Shown piece by piece: positions 15,591 to 23,899 of a stretch of 38,271 nt of DNA. The number at the start of each line of letters is the position of its first letter. The stretch's first letter is position 1. Origin of the DNA: an uncultured Lachnospiraceae bacterium (GTDB lineage Bacteria > Bacillota > Clostridia > Lachnospirales > Lachnospiraceae); assembly GCA_910585935.1 (NCBI GenBank), contig CAJUHN010000007.1:1-38271 (forward strand), given 5' to 3'. A model generated the notes under the pieces. It did not search any database and was not told the origin of the DNA. It was given only the letters and a program-made list of their open reading frames with translations. A program made the position numbers and the translations under genes.

Positions 15591-15659
15591 AAAAGACTGA
15601 TGTAAAATACGTTTTGAGAAAAGAAAGAGAACAAAAAAGTTATTTTACAACAGTCTTTT
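15591..15659. other. Long imperfect inverted repeat upstream of the vanW-type gene
   Basis: AAAAGACTGATGTAAAATA (15591-15609) pairs with TATTTTACAACAGTCTTTT (15641-15659), 17 of 19 positions, around a 31-nt purine-rich loop. It ends just before the gene's promoter and could be an operator, an upstream terminator, or a cruciform-prone site. The rest of the 15420-15738 gap shows nothing else. Confidence 0.6.
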
Positions 15660-15684
15660 ACTATGATTTACTATTCAGTATAAT
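15656..15684 (+). promoter_or_regulatory. Probable promoter of the VanW-family gene
   Basis: TATAAT (15679-15684) with a weak -35 (TTTTAC, 15656-15661) at 17 bp. CAGTA and TACTG flank the -10 box as a small dyad. Start codon at 15739. Confidence 0.5.
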
Positions 15685-15738
15685 ATTTACTGTCAGAGAT
15701 TTGGTAAGTGAGGGGATAAGAAAAGAAAGGGAATAGAA

Positions 15739-17541
15739 ATGAAAAAAAGATTTATAAAAATGGCTGCTATTTTAAGCATTTGTGCAGCTAGTATGACAAT
15801 GAATTATCAATTTATATCAGCAGAAGAGGAAACAAGTGTTGAGCTTACCGTTTATGAAGGAGTGAAAGTTGGAGAAGTAGAAATCGGAGGAATGACCAAG
15901 GATGAGGCAGAAACGGCTGTAAACTCTTATATTACAAACATTTTAAATACGAAGATTACATTGTCTTTAGATGGCAGTGATGATAAAAAAATAGAGCTTA
16001 CAGCAGGGGATTTAGGACTTTCTTGGAGTAATCAATCGATATTGGAAGAAGCGGTAAATTTGGGAAAAAGTGGTAATGTAATTAAACGCTATAAAGTGAA
16101 AAAAGATATCGCTAATTCTCAGGTCAGTTATGAGATGGAATTTCAAATTAACACACAGAAAATAAAACAAGTGTTAGAAGAACAAAAGGGAAATTTTGAA
16201 GGCGAAGTGATAAACGCGAGCATAACGAAGACAGGAAATGGTTTTGAAATAACAGAAAGCCAGTCTGGAATCACTATCAATGTAGAAGAAAGTATCAATA
16301 AAATTAAACAGAGTATATTAGAAGATTGGAATAAACAGGGAGAATTGCAGATTTCACTTGTTTCACAGGAATTACAGCCTACCATTAAAAAAGAAGATTT
16401 ACAAACCATTCAGTCAGATCCGATGGCATCCTTTACTACCTCCTATACTTCATCAGGGTCATCTCGTTCTGCGAATATTGATGTTGCAGTGCAAAAAATT
16501 AATGGAAGTTTACTCATGCCGGGAGAACAATTCTCCTGTTTAGAGCATATGGTACCATTTACCAAAGAAAATGGCTACTATCCGGCCGGTTCTTATATGG
16601 GAGGAAAATTAGTGGATAGTTATGGAGGCGGTGTATGTCAAGTTTCTACTACTTTATATAATACGGTTTTATTAGCAGAATTAGAAGTGGTACAGAGAAA
16701 TAATCATGGACTCACTGTAGGCTATGTACAATTATCCTCTGATGCTGCTATTGCAGAGAGCAGTGGAATGGATTTCATATTCCGAAATAATACAGAGTAT
16801 CCTATTTATATAGAAGGTTATACCAATAATAAAAAAGTGACTTTTCAAATTTATGGAAACGATCAAAGACCAGCAAACCGTAAGATTGAATATAAAAATA
16901 AAATTATTGAAGTGTTAAGTCCACCAGCAGATGTGATTACAAAGGATTCTTCTCTGCCAGAAGGAACAAGAAGAGTAACACAAAGTTCTCATACTGGATA
17001 TCGTGCAGAACTTTATAAATATGTCTATGTAGATGGGGTACAACAGTCTGTAGAAAAAGTGAACAGCAGCTATTATGCTCCAGCCCCTAATTATGTTACA
17101 GTGGGAGGCTCTGGGGTGGTACAAGAAACAGAGAAGCAGCCAGAAACAGATTCAAATGGAACACCAATAGAAACTGTTCCTACTAATGCTCCTGTAGATG
17201 GAACTCAAAATGAGGGCGAAGGAAATCAAGAAACAACAAACACTTCATCAGAAGAAACACAACCACAAAGCCCAACAGAAATAACTTCAGTAGAAGAAAC
17301 ACAGCCACAGAGTCCAACAGAAATAACTACATCAGAAGAAACACAAGCACAGAGTCCAACAGAAATAACTACACCAGAAGAAACGCAACCACAAAGTTCA
17401 GCGGAAATGCCAACAGAAACAACTATTCAGCCAGAAACACAAAATGTTGAACCACAAACAACAATAGAATCAGAAGAGGTAGCAACATTTATTATACCAG
17501 AAACACAAATTATACCTGAAACAGATCTTAGTGCAAATTAA
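15739..17541 (+). CDS. VanW family protein with peptidoglycan-binding-like domain and repeat tail
   Basis: A 600-residue exported protein. A signal peptide occupies residues 1-29 (KKRFIKMAAILSICAASMTM, cleavage near SAEEE). Residues about 40-220 resemble the paired YoaR/PG_binding_4 domains (VKVGEVEIGGMTKDEAETAV). The VanW domain at about 245-390 has GSLLMPGEQFS, the GGGVCQVSTTLYN motif and NNHGLTVGYV. A G5-like stretch follows to about 450. The last 150 residues are a Thr/Gln/Glu/Pro-rich, probably disordered tail with four 14-residue repeats. No LPXTG or membrane anchor is seen. The VanW family is cell-envelope associated with no defined reaction. Confidence 0.9.
   Translation: MKKRFIKMAAILSICAASMTMNYQFISAEEETSVELTVYEGVKVGEVEIGGMTKDEAETAVNSYITNILNTKITLSLDGSDDKKIELTAGDLGLSWSNQSILEEAVNLGKSGNVIKRYKVKKDIANSQVSYEMEFQINTQKIKQVLEEQKGNFEGEVINASITKTGNGFEITESQSGITINVEESINKIKQSILEDWNKQGELQISLVSQELQPTIKKEDLQTIQSDPMASFTTSYTSSGSSRSANIDVAVQKINGSLLMPGEQFSCLEHMVPFTKENGYYPAGSYMGGKLVDSYGGGVCQVSTTLYNTVLLAELEVVQRNNHGLTVGYVQLSSDAAIAESSGMDFIFRNNTEYPIYIEGYTNNKKVTFQIYGNDQRPANRKIEYKNKIIEVLSPPADVITKDSSLPEGTRRVTQSSHTGYRAELYKYVYVDGVQQSVEKVNSSYYAPAPNYVTVGGSGVVQETEKQPETDSNGTPIETVPTNAPVDGTQNEGEGNQETTNTSSEETQPQSPTEITSVEETQPQSPTEITTSEETQAQSPTEITTPEETQPQSSAEMPTETTIQPETQNVEPQTTIESEEVATFIIPETQIIPETDLSAN
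17248..17415 (+). repeat. 42-bp in-frame tandem repeat, four copies
   Basis: Four 42-bp units at 17248, 17290, 17332 and 17374 encode variants of xEETQPQSPTEITx. The first three are close; the fourth is diverged at its end. They lie in the low-complexity tail of the VanW-family protein, where copy number could vary between strains. Confidence 0.9.
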
Positions 17542-17591
17542 AAACAAAAGATGATTAGTGGATAGGTTTTAAATTTTTGTGGGAGAAGTTT

Positions 17592-18581
17592 ATGAAGTTA
17601 GGAAAAATAACAGAACCCATCTTAAAGCGTTCTATTTTGAAAGAGATAAAAAGAAGAAGAGAAGAAGTAAAAATAGGAGCTGGGATTGGAATAGACAGTG
17701 CAGTGATAAAATGTGAACCAGATGAATATTTGGTTACAACCATAGATACTAAAGAATTAAATTTTGAAAATGCTGCAAAGACTGTTTTTTATCATGCGAT
17801 AAATGACTTAGCAGCAGCAAAGGCAGAGCCTATCGCTATTTTAATTTCTTTATTGTTACCAGAGAATTATTCAGAAACAAAGTTAAAAAAGATAATAAAA
17901 CAACTAGAACTGGAATGTGAAATAGAGAGAGTAGAGATTGCAGGGGGGCATACAGAAGTGATGAACTCTATTCAAAATCCCATTTTGACAATAACGGGAT
18001 TAGGAAAATCTATACATATTGCCAGTAAAATAGAACCAAATCAGGATATCGTGATGAGTAAGTATATTGGGGTAGAAGGAAGTATACAACTTGTCTGTAA
18101 AAGAAAAGAGGTTCTTTTAAAGCGATATAGTAAAATATTTTTAGAGAGAATAGATGAATGGCTCTCATGGCTTTCTATTTCAAAGGAAGCTGCTATTGCC
18201 GTTAAACATGGTGTATCAGCTATGCATGATGTAGAAGAAACAGGAATATTTGGCGCTCTTTGGGAATTGGGGGAGAGAGCAGGAGTAGGGCTGATGGTCA
18301 ATATAAAAAAGATACCTGTAAAACAGGAAACAATAGAAATATGTGAATACTTTGATATCAATCCTTATGAAATTGACTCCGCTGGAAGTTTATTAATGGT
18401 GACAGAAAGAGGAGAAGAGCTGGTGCTGAAATTACAAAAAGCGGGAATACCAGCAGAGGTGATTGGAAAGACAATGCCCGGAAATGACAGGATATTAATA
18501 AATGGGGAAGAAAGAAGATATTTAGAACCTATGAGAAGAAATGAATCCGAAAAAATATGGAAAGGAGGGCTGGGGCTTTGA
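17592..18581 (+). CDS. AIR synthase/HypE/ThiL-related protein
   Basis: A 329-residue protein of the PurM/HypE/ThiL/SelD fold. The N-terminal half has IGAGIGIDSAVI, TTIDTKEL and HAINDLAAAKAEPIAILISLLLP; the C-terminal half has GVSAMHDVEETGIFGALWELGERAGVG and ISSAGSLLMV-like DSAGSLLMV. HypE makes the cyanide ligand of NiFe hydrogenases, but no hyp or hydrogenase genes are near and no C-terminal cysteine is present, so hydrogenase maturation is unlikely. ATG 17592 is chosen with GGGAG 7 nt upstream. It leads a tight cluster with the Lrp, aminotransferase and trmL genes. Substrate unknown. Confidence 0.82.
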   Translation: MKLGKITEPILKRSILKEIKRRREEVKIGAGIGIDSAVIKCEPDEYLVTTIDTKELNFENAAKTVFYHAINDLAAAKAEPIAILISLLLPENYSETKLKKIIKQLELECEIERVEIAGGHTEVMNSIQNPILTITGLGKSIHIASKIEPNQDIVMSKYIGVEGSIQLVCKRKEVLLKRYSKIFLERIDEWLSWLSISKEAAIAVKHGVSAMHDVEETGIFGALWELGERAGVGLMVNIKKIPVKQETIEICEYFDINPYEIDSAGSLLMVTERGEELVLKLQKAGIPAEVIGKTMPGNDRILINGEERRYLEPMRRNESEKIWKGGLGL

Positions 18582-18599
18582 AAGCCTCAGCGTATTTCA

Positions 18600-19082
18600 A
18601 TGAGAGAGAAGATATTAGCGGTGATTGAAAAAAATAGCAGAATTAATATAAAAGATTTGGCTATTTTATTAGGAGAATCCGAGATTGATATTGTCAACGA
18701 GATTGCCGCGATGGAAAAAGAGAAAATTATCTGTGGGTATCATACCTTAATTAATTGGGATAATACTGATGAAGAAAAGGTAAATGCTTTGATAGAAGTA
18801 AAAGTAACACCACAGAGAGGATTAGGATTTGATAAAATCGCAGAGAGAATTTATAATTTTCCAGAAGTACATGCAGTATATTTGATGTCTGGAGGATTTG
18901 ACTTTACAGTTATCATTGAAGAGAAAACTATGAAGCAGGTAGCACAGTTTGTATCTGAAAAGTTAGCTCCTATGGATGCGATTTTAAGTACAGCTACACA
19001 TTTTGTTTTGAAAAAGTATAAAGATCATGGCACAATATTAGTGGACATGATAAAAGATGAAAGGATGTTGGTGACACCTTGA
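18600..19082 (+). CDS. Lrp/AsnC family transcriptional regulator
   Basis: A 160-residue protein. The N-terminal helix-turn-helix (ILAVIEKNSRINIKDLAILLGESEIDIVNEIAAME) is followed by an Lrp ligand-binding (RAM) domain at about 65-145 (ALIEVKVTPQRGLGFDKIAERI, VHAVYLMSGGFDFTVIIEEKT). No Shine-Dalgarno sequence lies near ATG 18600. A purine-rich GGAGGG sits 31 nt upstream, with a small hairpin (GGCTT/AAGCC) between that spans the preceding stop codon, which hints at coupled translation. Its stop overlaps the aminotransferase start, so it probably senses an amino acid handled by that enzyme (inference). Confidence 0.9.
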   Translation: MREKILAVIEKNSRINIKDLAILLGESEIDIVNEIAAMEKEKIICGYHTLINWDNTDEEKVNALIEVKVTPQRGLGFDKIAERIYNFPEVHAVYLMSGGFDFTVIIEEKTMKQVAQFVSEKLAPMDAILSTATHFVLKKYKDHGTILVDMIKDERMLVTP

Positions 19083-20260
19083 GGAACTTTTTATCAGATA
19101 AAGTTATGCAAATACAGCCTTCCGGCATCAGAAAGTTTTTTGACATTGTGAGTGAGATGAAAGATGCTATTTCTCTAGGGGTAGGAGAACCTGATTTCGA
19201 TACTCCTTGGCATATTCGGGAAGAAGGGATTTATTCTTTAGAAAAGGGCAGAACCTTTTATACTTCTAATGCAGGATTAAAGGAATTAAAAATAGAGATT
19301 TGTAATTATTTAAAGAGAAAGTTTGAAATAGAATATTCTTATGAAGATGAAGTTTTAGTGACAGTTGGTGGGAGTGAAGCCATTGATATAGCTTTGAGAG
19401 CTGTGGTTAATCCAAAAGATGAAGTGATTATCCCACAACCTAGTTATGTTTCTTATCTGCCTTGTGCTGTTTTAGCTGATGCTGTTCCTGTTATTGTAAA
19501 ATTAAAGGAGGAAGATGAATTTCGTCTAACAAAACAGCAGCTTTTAGATAGTATCACAGAAAAAACAAAAGTAGTGATCCTGCCATTTCCAAATAATCCC
19601 ACAGGGGCAGTGATGAGGAAAAAGGATTTAGAGGAAATCGCACAAGTGATAATAGAAAAAGATTTATTGGTGATTTCAGATGAGATTTATTCAGAACTCA
19701 GCTATGGGGAAAGACATGTTTCTATCGCTTCTCTGCCGGGAATGAAAGAGAGAACTATTCTGATCAATGGGTTTTCTAAATCTTATGCGATGACAGGCTG
19801 GAGATTAGGATATGCTACTGGACCAGCAGAAATTATAAAGCAAATGTTAAAGATTCATCAGTTCGCGATTATGTGTGCTCCTACTACAAGCCAATATGCA
19901 GCAGTTTCAGCATTACAAAATGGAGATAAAGATGTGGAGCAAATGAGAGAGGCATATAACCAGAGAAGACGCTATTTAGTTCATGCGCTTCGAGAGATGG
20001 GAATGGAATGTTTTGAACCATTTGGAGCATTTTATGTATTTCCTAGTATTAAAAAATTCGGTATGACATCAGAAGAATTTGCTAGCCGATTACTTCAGGA
20101 AGAAAAAGTAGCAGTTGTGCCGGGAACAGCTTTTGGAGATTGTGGGGAAGGATTTTTGAGAATTTCTTATGCTTATTCATTAGAAGATCTGAAAAAAGCA
20201 TTAGAGAGATTAGAACGGTTTGTAAAAAAATTAGAGATCCGTGCAGGAGTGGAGAATTGA
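19079..20260 (+). CDS. Pyridoxal-phosphate aminotransferase, class I/II
   Basis: A 393-residue fold-type I aminotransferase. Visible features are GVGEPDFDTP at the N-terminus, YTSNAGLKELK, PNNPTG at 171-176 (N173 near the cofactor), D201 in VISDEIYSEL, the Schiff-base lysine K234 in NGFSKSYAMTGWRLGYA, and a C-terminal FLRISYA arginine for substrate carboxylate. It uses TTG 19079 as start, overlapping the Lrp stop (TTGA), so translation is coupled. The family covers aromatic, aspartate and alanine substrates; specificity cannot be read here. The pairing with Lrp suggests feedback by an amino acid. Confidence 0.93.
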   Translation: MRNFLSDKVMQIQPSGIRKFFDIVSEMKDAISLGVGEPDFDTPWHIREEGIYSLEKGRTFYTSNAGLKELKIEICNYLKRKFEIEYSYEDEVLVTVGGSEAIDIALRAVVNPKDEVIIPQPSYVSYLPCAVLADAVPVIVKLKEEDEFRLTKQQLLDSITEKTKVVILPFPNNPTGAVMRKKDLEEIAQVIIEKDLLVISDEIYSELSYGERHVSIASLPGMKERTILINGFSKSYAMTGWRLGYATGPAEIIKQMLKIHQFAIMCAPTTSQYAAVSALQNGDKDVEQMREAYNQRRRYLVHALREMGMECFEPFGAFYVFPSIKKFGMTSEEFASRLLQEEKVAVVPGTAFGDCGEGFLRISYAYSLEDLKKALERLERFVKKLEIRAGVEN

Positions 20261-20261
20261 G

Positions 20262-20756
20262 ATGATGAATATTGTTTTATTAGAGCCAGAGATTCCAGCA
20301 AATACAGGGAATATAGGGAGGACTTGTGTAGCGACAGGAACAAGACTGCATTTGATTGAACCATTGGGATTTCGGCTAGATGAAAAGGAACTCAAAAGAG
20401 CTGGTTTGGATTATTGGAAAGATTTAGATGTTACAGTTTATTCTAATTTTCAGGATTTTTTAGATAGGAATGGGAATCCAAAGATCTATATGGCGACCAC
20501 AAAAGCGAAAAAAATATATTCAGATATGGCATTTGAAAAAGATTGTTATATTATGTTTGGGAAAGAGAGTGCAGGGATTCCAGAGGAGATTCTTTTGAAT
20601 TATCAAGAAACTGCAATTCGGATACCAATGAATTTGGAAATACGGTCTTTGAATCTGTCAAATTCTGTTGCGATTGTTTTATATGAGGCATTAAGACAGA
20701 ATGAGTTTTGTGGGATGCAGATAGAAGGGGAGTTACATAGGCTTCATTGGAAGTAG
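20262..20756 (+). CDS. trmL: tRNA (cytidine/uridine-34-2'-O)-methyltransferase
   Basis: A 164-residue SPOUT methyltransferase that 2'-O-methylates the wobble base of tRNA-Leu isoacceptors. The family signature MNIVLLEPEIPANTGNIGRTC opens the protein. The SAM-binding knot is formed by YIMFGKESAGIPEEIL and IRIPMNLEIRSLNLSNSVAIVLYEALRQ, and the end HRLHWK is typical. Two adjacent ATGs exist; 20262 is 7 nt from GGAG. It follows the aminotransferase stop by one base, so it is the last gene of the operon, and repeat copy 7 lies 36 bp after it. Confidence 0.95.
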   Translation: MMNIVLLEPEIPANTGNIGRTCVATGTRLHLIEPLGFRLDEKELKRAGLDYWKDLDVTVYSNFQDFLDRNGNPKIYMATTKAKKIYSDMAFEKDCYIMFGKESAGIPEEILLNYQETAIRIPMNLEIRSLNLSNSVAIVLYEALRQNEFCGMQIEGELHRLHWK

Positions 20757-20792
20757 AGAATTTGATATTTGTATTATTTGTATCAAAGGGTC

Positions 20793-20990
20793 GCGCCAGC
20801 GAGGAACTATTCCAACGAAGCCGCGCTCTCGCTCCGTTCCAGACGTAGCGGTACTAAGCGCACAGCCCGAAAGGGCTGTTTGCTAAGTGCCGACGTCTTC
20901 CAAGGGGCTTCTTTTGGAATAGTTCCTCGCTGACGCTAGTTCATTGGCTATTCTAGGGAAATGAAAAGAATCATATGATCTGTTTTTTTA
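20793..20990 (+). repeat. Interspersed hairpin repeat, copy 7
   Basis: Hairpin 20793-20936 with arms CAGCGAGGAAC / GTTCCTCGCTG. The apical stem is CAGCCC-GAAA-GGGCTG, a GNRA-type tetraloop. The 5' flank ATCAAAGGGTCGC is shared with copy 12. The tail has TTCATTGGCTATTCT. It sits between the convergent trmL and vanZ genes and may terminate both. The rest of the gap to 21099 is A+T-rich with nothing recognised. Confidence 0.92.
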
Positions 20991-21099
20991 TTTTTGTAAA
21001 ATGTTTCACATAATTTTTTTAAGCTTATATCTATAGAGTGAATTTTTAGTTTTATAGGCAGTTATCTAAAAGGAAATGAATTTACCGCAAAATAGCCTG

Positions 21100-21624
21100 T
21101 CATCTGGTTTTTAAATGCTCTAAGATCCAAAAGGTGACTGGCTTAAAAATAGCATAAAGACCATAGCCCAGTGCTCCGCCGCTCACATTTGTGATCAAAT
21201 CTGTGATGTCCGAGGAGCGGTCAAAGAATGGCTGTAATAGTTCGATACCTAGGCTCATCAAAAAGCAGAAAAACACTGTTATGCCAAATTTGGCTCTTTT
21301 GTTTTGAGTCAACGGAAACAGGAATCCAAAGGGCAGGGTCATAATAATGTTCAAGAACACCTGCCTAAAAAAGTCCCCTCTCCCTAAAGAAACGTCGATA
21401 AATGGTACTAGATTCATGGGTTTATAGGGGTGGTTCAGCATGAATGGGATGGACGTGACCACTGGCATCATGGTAAAATAGAGTACCAAAGAGAGGTATG
21501 CATACATGAGGGTTTTGACAAGCAGGTTGTCTCTGCCCTGGGTCTTCCATTTCCTGAAAAAAATGAAAGCATACAGGAAAACCAACACTGTAAAATCTAT
21601 GAAATATTTTATCAGGTACTTCAT
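21100..21624 (-). CDS. VanZ family membrane protein
   Basis: A 174-residue protein with about four or five membrane segments. VanZ features are the NLVPFIDVS motif after the first spans, the IMTLPFGFLFPLTQN segment, and SLGIELLQPFFDRSSDITDLITNVSGGALGYG near the end. VanZ relatives can give low-level teicoplanin resistance, but most chromosomal copies have no known role. ATG 21624 is chosen because AGAGGTGA lies just upstream; a GTG further up would add six residues over that site. It is transcribed alone from its own promoter. Confidence 0.9.
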   Translation of the reverse strand: MKYLIKYFIDFTVLVFLYAFIFFRKWKTQGRDNLLVKTLMYAYLSLVLYFTMMPVVTSIPFMLNHPYKPMNLVPFIDVSLGRGDFFRQVFLNIIMTLPFGFLFPLTQNKRAKFGITVFFCFLMSLGIELLQPFFDRSSDITDLITNVSGGALGYGLYAIFKPVTFWILEHLKTR

Positions 21625-21691
21625 TGCATCACCTCTTTCCACTTACCACTCTATTCAAATTAAAATTTTCCGGTCTGTCTGTACTGGAGAA

Positions 21692-21720
21692 ATTATATCA
21701 CATCCAATTAGGAAAAGCAA
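21692..21720 (-). promoter_or_regulatory. vanZ-type gene promoter
   Basis: On the minus strand, TTGCTT (21715-21720) and TATAAT (21692-21697) with a 17-bp spacer, 67 bp upstream of the start codon at 21624. Confidence 0.7.
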
Positions 21721-21834
21721 TCTGCATTTTACTCTGTCCCTTGACCATCTTGGATTTTCACCAATAATTTTAACTCGAAAATGTGATATTAACTGTTTAT
21801 TATAAGTGATTATAGCCTATATAGTAAAAAAATC

Positions 21835-23168
21835 TTACATTAATGGGGCAATTACTTTCATCAAGTGTCCAGTTAATTTCACTGTCCATTTTTCGTTGCG
21901 CACGGTTTCCATTGTAATTTGTCTGCATTTTTTAAGGGTGGACTGGAAATCCGCTTCGATTTCAGAAATACAGTCTACATGATAAAGATAAGTGGCACAT
22001 TCAAAATGGTGGTATAGGCTGCGGTAATCTAGATTGATTGTTCCCACGACAGCTTCTTTTGAATCACTGACAAATACTTTTGCATGGACAAAACCGGGTG
22101 TATATTCATATATTTTTACTCCTGATTCTAATAGAGATACATAATGTGTTTTAGCTAATGCATAAGGTATGGCTTTATCTGGAATCCCCGGCAGTAATAA
22201 TACTATTTCCACACCTCGTTCTGCTGCAAATTTCAGAGCTGTTTCCATCTCTCCATCTAAAATCAGATAAGGAGTCATAATATGTACATATGATAAAGAA
22301 CGGTTCAGAATATCCATATATACTCGTTCTCCTAATTTATCATCATCTAGTGGACAATCACCAAAATTTTTCTGTGATCTCGATAATTGTAATGTGTAGA
22401 AACAAAAGGAGATACTGGAGCGAACACTTTACATTGAATTCCTAGTGCTTTTAGACGTTTGGGATAATCGTGTGGCAGCAATGCAAACTCGCAAGCTCCA
22501 TCATACATAACACGCACATCTACACCTTCAGCAGCCTTTTTCGCAAGTATTTCTAGTATCCTGCCCCACATAATACCTTCATCTATAATAAAATATTCCA
22601 TAAAAATAAAGTGTTTTGCTGCTTCAAGCTGCTTGAGCATTTCCTCAAACTTTTCCTCTCCTAAAGAAAAGTATGTAACAGATGTATTTTCAAATACAGG
22701 ATGGCAGCCGCTTCTATGTATATAATGTGCCAACGCTGCTACTCCCGGATTTTCTTTAGACAGTTGTTTCATTATTTTATCTGACTGTGGGATACTCTCT
22801 TTTGTATCTGTCAAAATTTGATTTATACGCATTTTTAAGGCTCTATGTCCAATATTACTTTGTGTATATAAAAATAAAAGCACACCAAATACAGGAAGAA
22901 GCATAATTACAATCAGCCATGTAATCTTTGTTGTAGGATTGAGTCTGCTGTTCAAAAGATAAACTACCATAATAACAGTAAATAACATTGTACCACCAAA
23001 AATATGAGGCAGAAATTCCTCAAACCATTGAAAAATACTAAAGAGAATAAGAACTTGCACTATAAGCAAAAGTAAAATTAATCCAAAACGGCTGAATATG
23101 GCATGAATGATGCCCTTTTGCCCCTTTTTCAATAAACGAAGTCCCTTATTTTTATAATCTATCTGCAT
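21835..23168 (-). pseudogene. cls: Cardiolipin synthase, internally deleted and frameshifted
   Basis: Two frames together make a cls gene lacking its middle. The 5' part (23168 down to about 22360) encodes two membrane spans and the first phospholipase D motif up to HYNYRDHRKILV, then meets a stop. The 3' part, in another frame, reads GDCPLDDDKLGERVYMDILNRSL and on through an intact second motif HAKVFVSD to the normal end KVIAPLM. In full-length clostridial enzymes about 70 residues lie between these points, including the aspartate of motif 1. They are missing here, so the product cannot be active. Start ATG 23168 follows AAGGAG by 8 nt. Confidence 0.88.
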
Positions 23169-23309
23169 AATCATCACTCCTTTTTGAGTTTTTCGATATA
23201 GGGTGAAACATTTTCTGATATTTATGAATGAATTCATCACATTCATAAATAATGATTTAAGTAATTATTGTTATAATAATATAATGGTCAAAGAAAATTA
23301 TAGTTGTGG

Positions 23310-23405
23310 ATACTGTGGAATACTTCCTTGCCTCTGCTAGTTTGCTAGCTGTTCTAATTTGTATTCTTTCTTAAAAACGGATTTCACGATAATTATAAAA
23401 TAGAG
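23310..23405 (+). repeat. Interspersed hairpin repeat, copy 8 (right arm and tail only)
   Basis: Begins at GTGGAATACTTCCTTGCCTC, a right arm, then GCTAGTTTGCTAGCTGTTCT and the tail with AAAACGGATTTCACGATAA to about 23405. The left arm and the whole core are absent, so this is a 5'-truncated copy. Confidence 0.85.
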
Positions 23406-23508
23406 AGAAAAATGTAATATCAAAAAAGTATAAATAATAAATTATTCTAAATATTTCTCTATTTCCATAATATCGTTTCCCTATTAATTTATTTGCTTAT
23501 TATTTATT

Positions 23509-23539
23509 ATAATAAACTATACAGTAACAGTATAGTCAA
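23509..23539 (-). promoter_or_regulatory. MerR-type promoter/operator with no gene behind it
   Basis: On the minus strand, TTGACT (23534-23539) and TATTAT (23509-23514) are separated by 19 bp, which is overlong. A 7-bp inverted repeat, ACTATAC (23516-23522) and GTATAGT (23530-23536), fills the spacer. This layout is the hallmark of promoters activated by MerR-family regulators. Downstream, AGGG precedes ATG 23468, but that frame stops after eight codons and repeat copy 8 follows. No MerR gene is in the window. The A+T-rich stretch 23541-23716 holds nothing recognised. Confidence 0.65.
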
Positions 23540-23716
23540 GATAAAAATGAAAAAATATGATAAGAATTATCCAAAGAAATATAAGATTTATTTTTAAACG
23601 AAGATATAGAACAAATATATAGTCTAATTCTCTTGAAGCCTATTTTAAATTCACAGTAACAAAATATAATTTTAAAAATGTTTAGATAAGGATATCTATG
23701 ACAAAACACAATTCTA

Positions 23717-23889
23717 TTTATCGAATAGCCAAAAAGCAGCAGAGGCAAAGACCTATTCCAAAAGAAGCCCCTTGGAAGACGTTGGTACTTAATGAGCAGT
23801 TCCGCGGGGAAGCGGGGCTGCGAATTTAGTACCGCTACGTCTGGAACGGAGCGAGAGCGCGGCTTCGTTGGAATAGGTCTTTGCCTCTG
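23717..23889 (-). repeat. Interspersed hairpin repeat, copy 9
   Basis: Inverted copy with hairpin 23740-23889, arms CAGAGGCAAAGACC / GGTCTTTGCCTCTG, and a short tail (TCGAATAGCCAAAAAGC). It begins 10 bp after the histidine kinase stop codon, so on that transcript it would fold immediately 3' of the gene. Confidence 0.92.
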
Positions 23890-23899
23890 AGGAAACATC

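Noticed and set aside
17592..18581. Assignment as hydrogenase maturation protein HypE
   Set aside because: It lacks the C-terminal cysteine motif and there are no hyp or hydrogenase genes nearby, so only fold-level similarity is claimed.
22347..23246. Two independent phospholipase D-like genes instead of one pseudogene
   Set aside because: The two frames are consecutive parts of one cardiolipin synthase, each carrying one of the two motifs, and the second lacks its own ribosome site and N-terminal domain.
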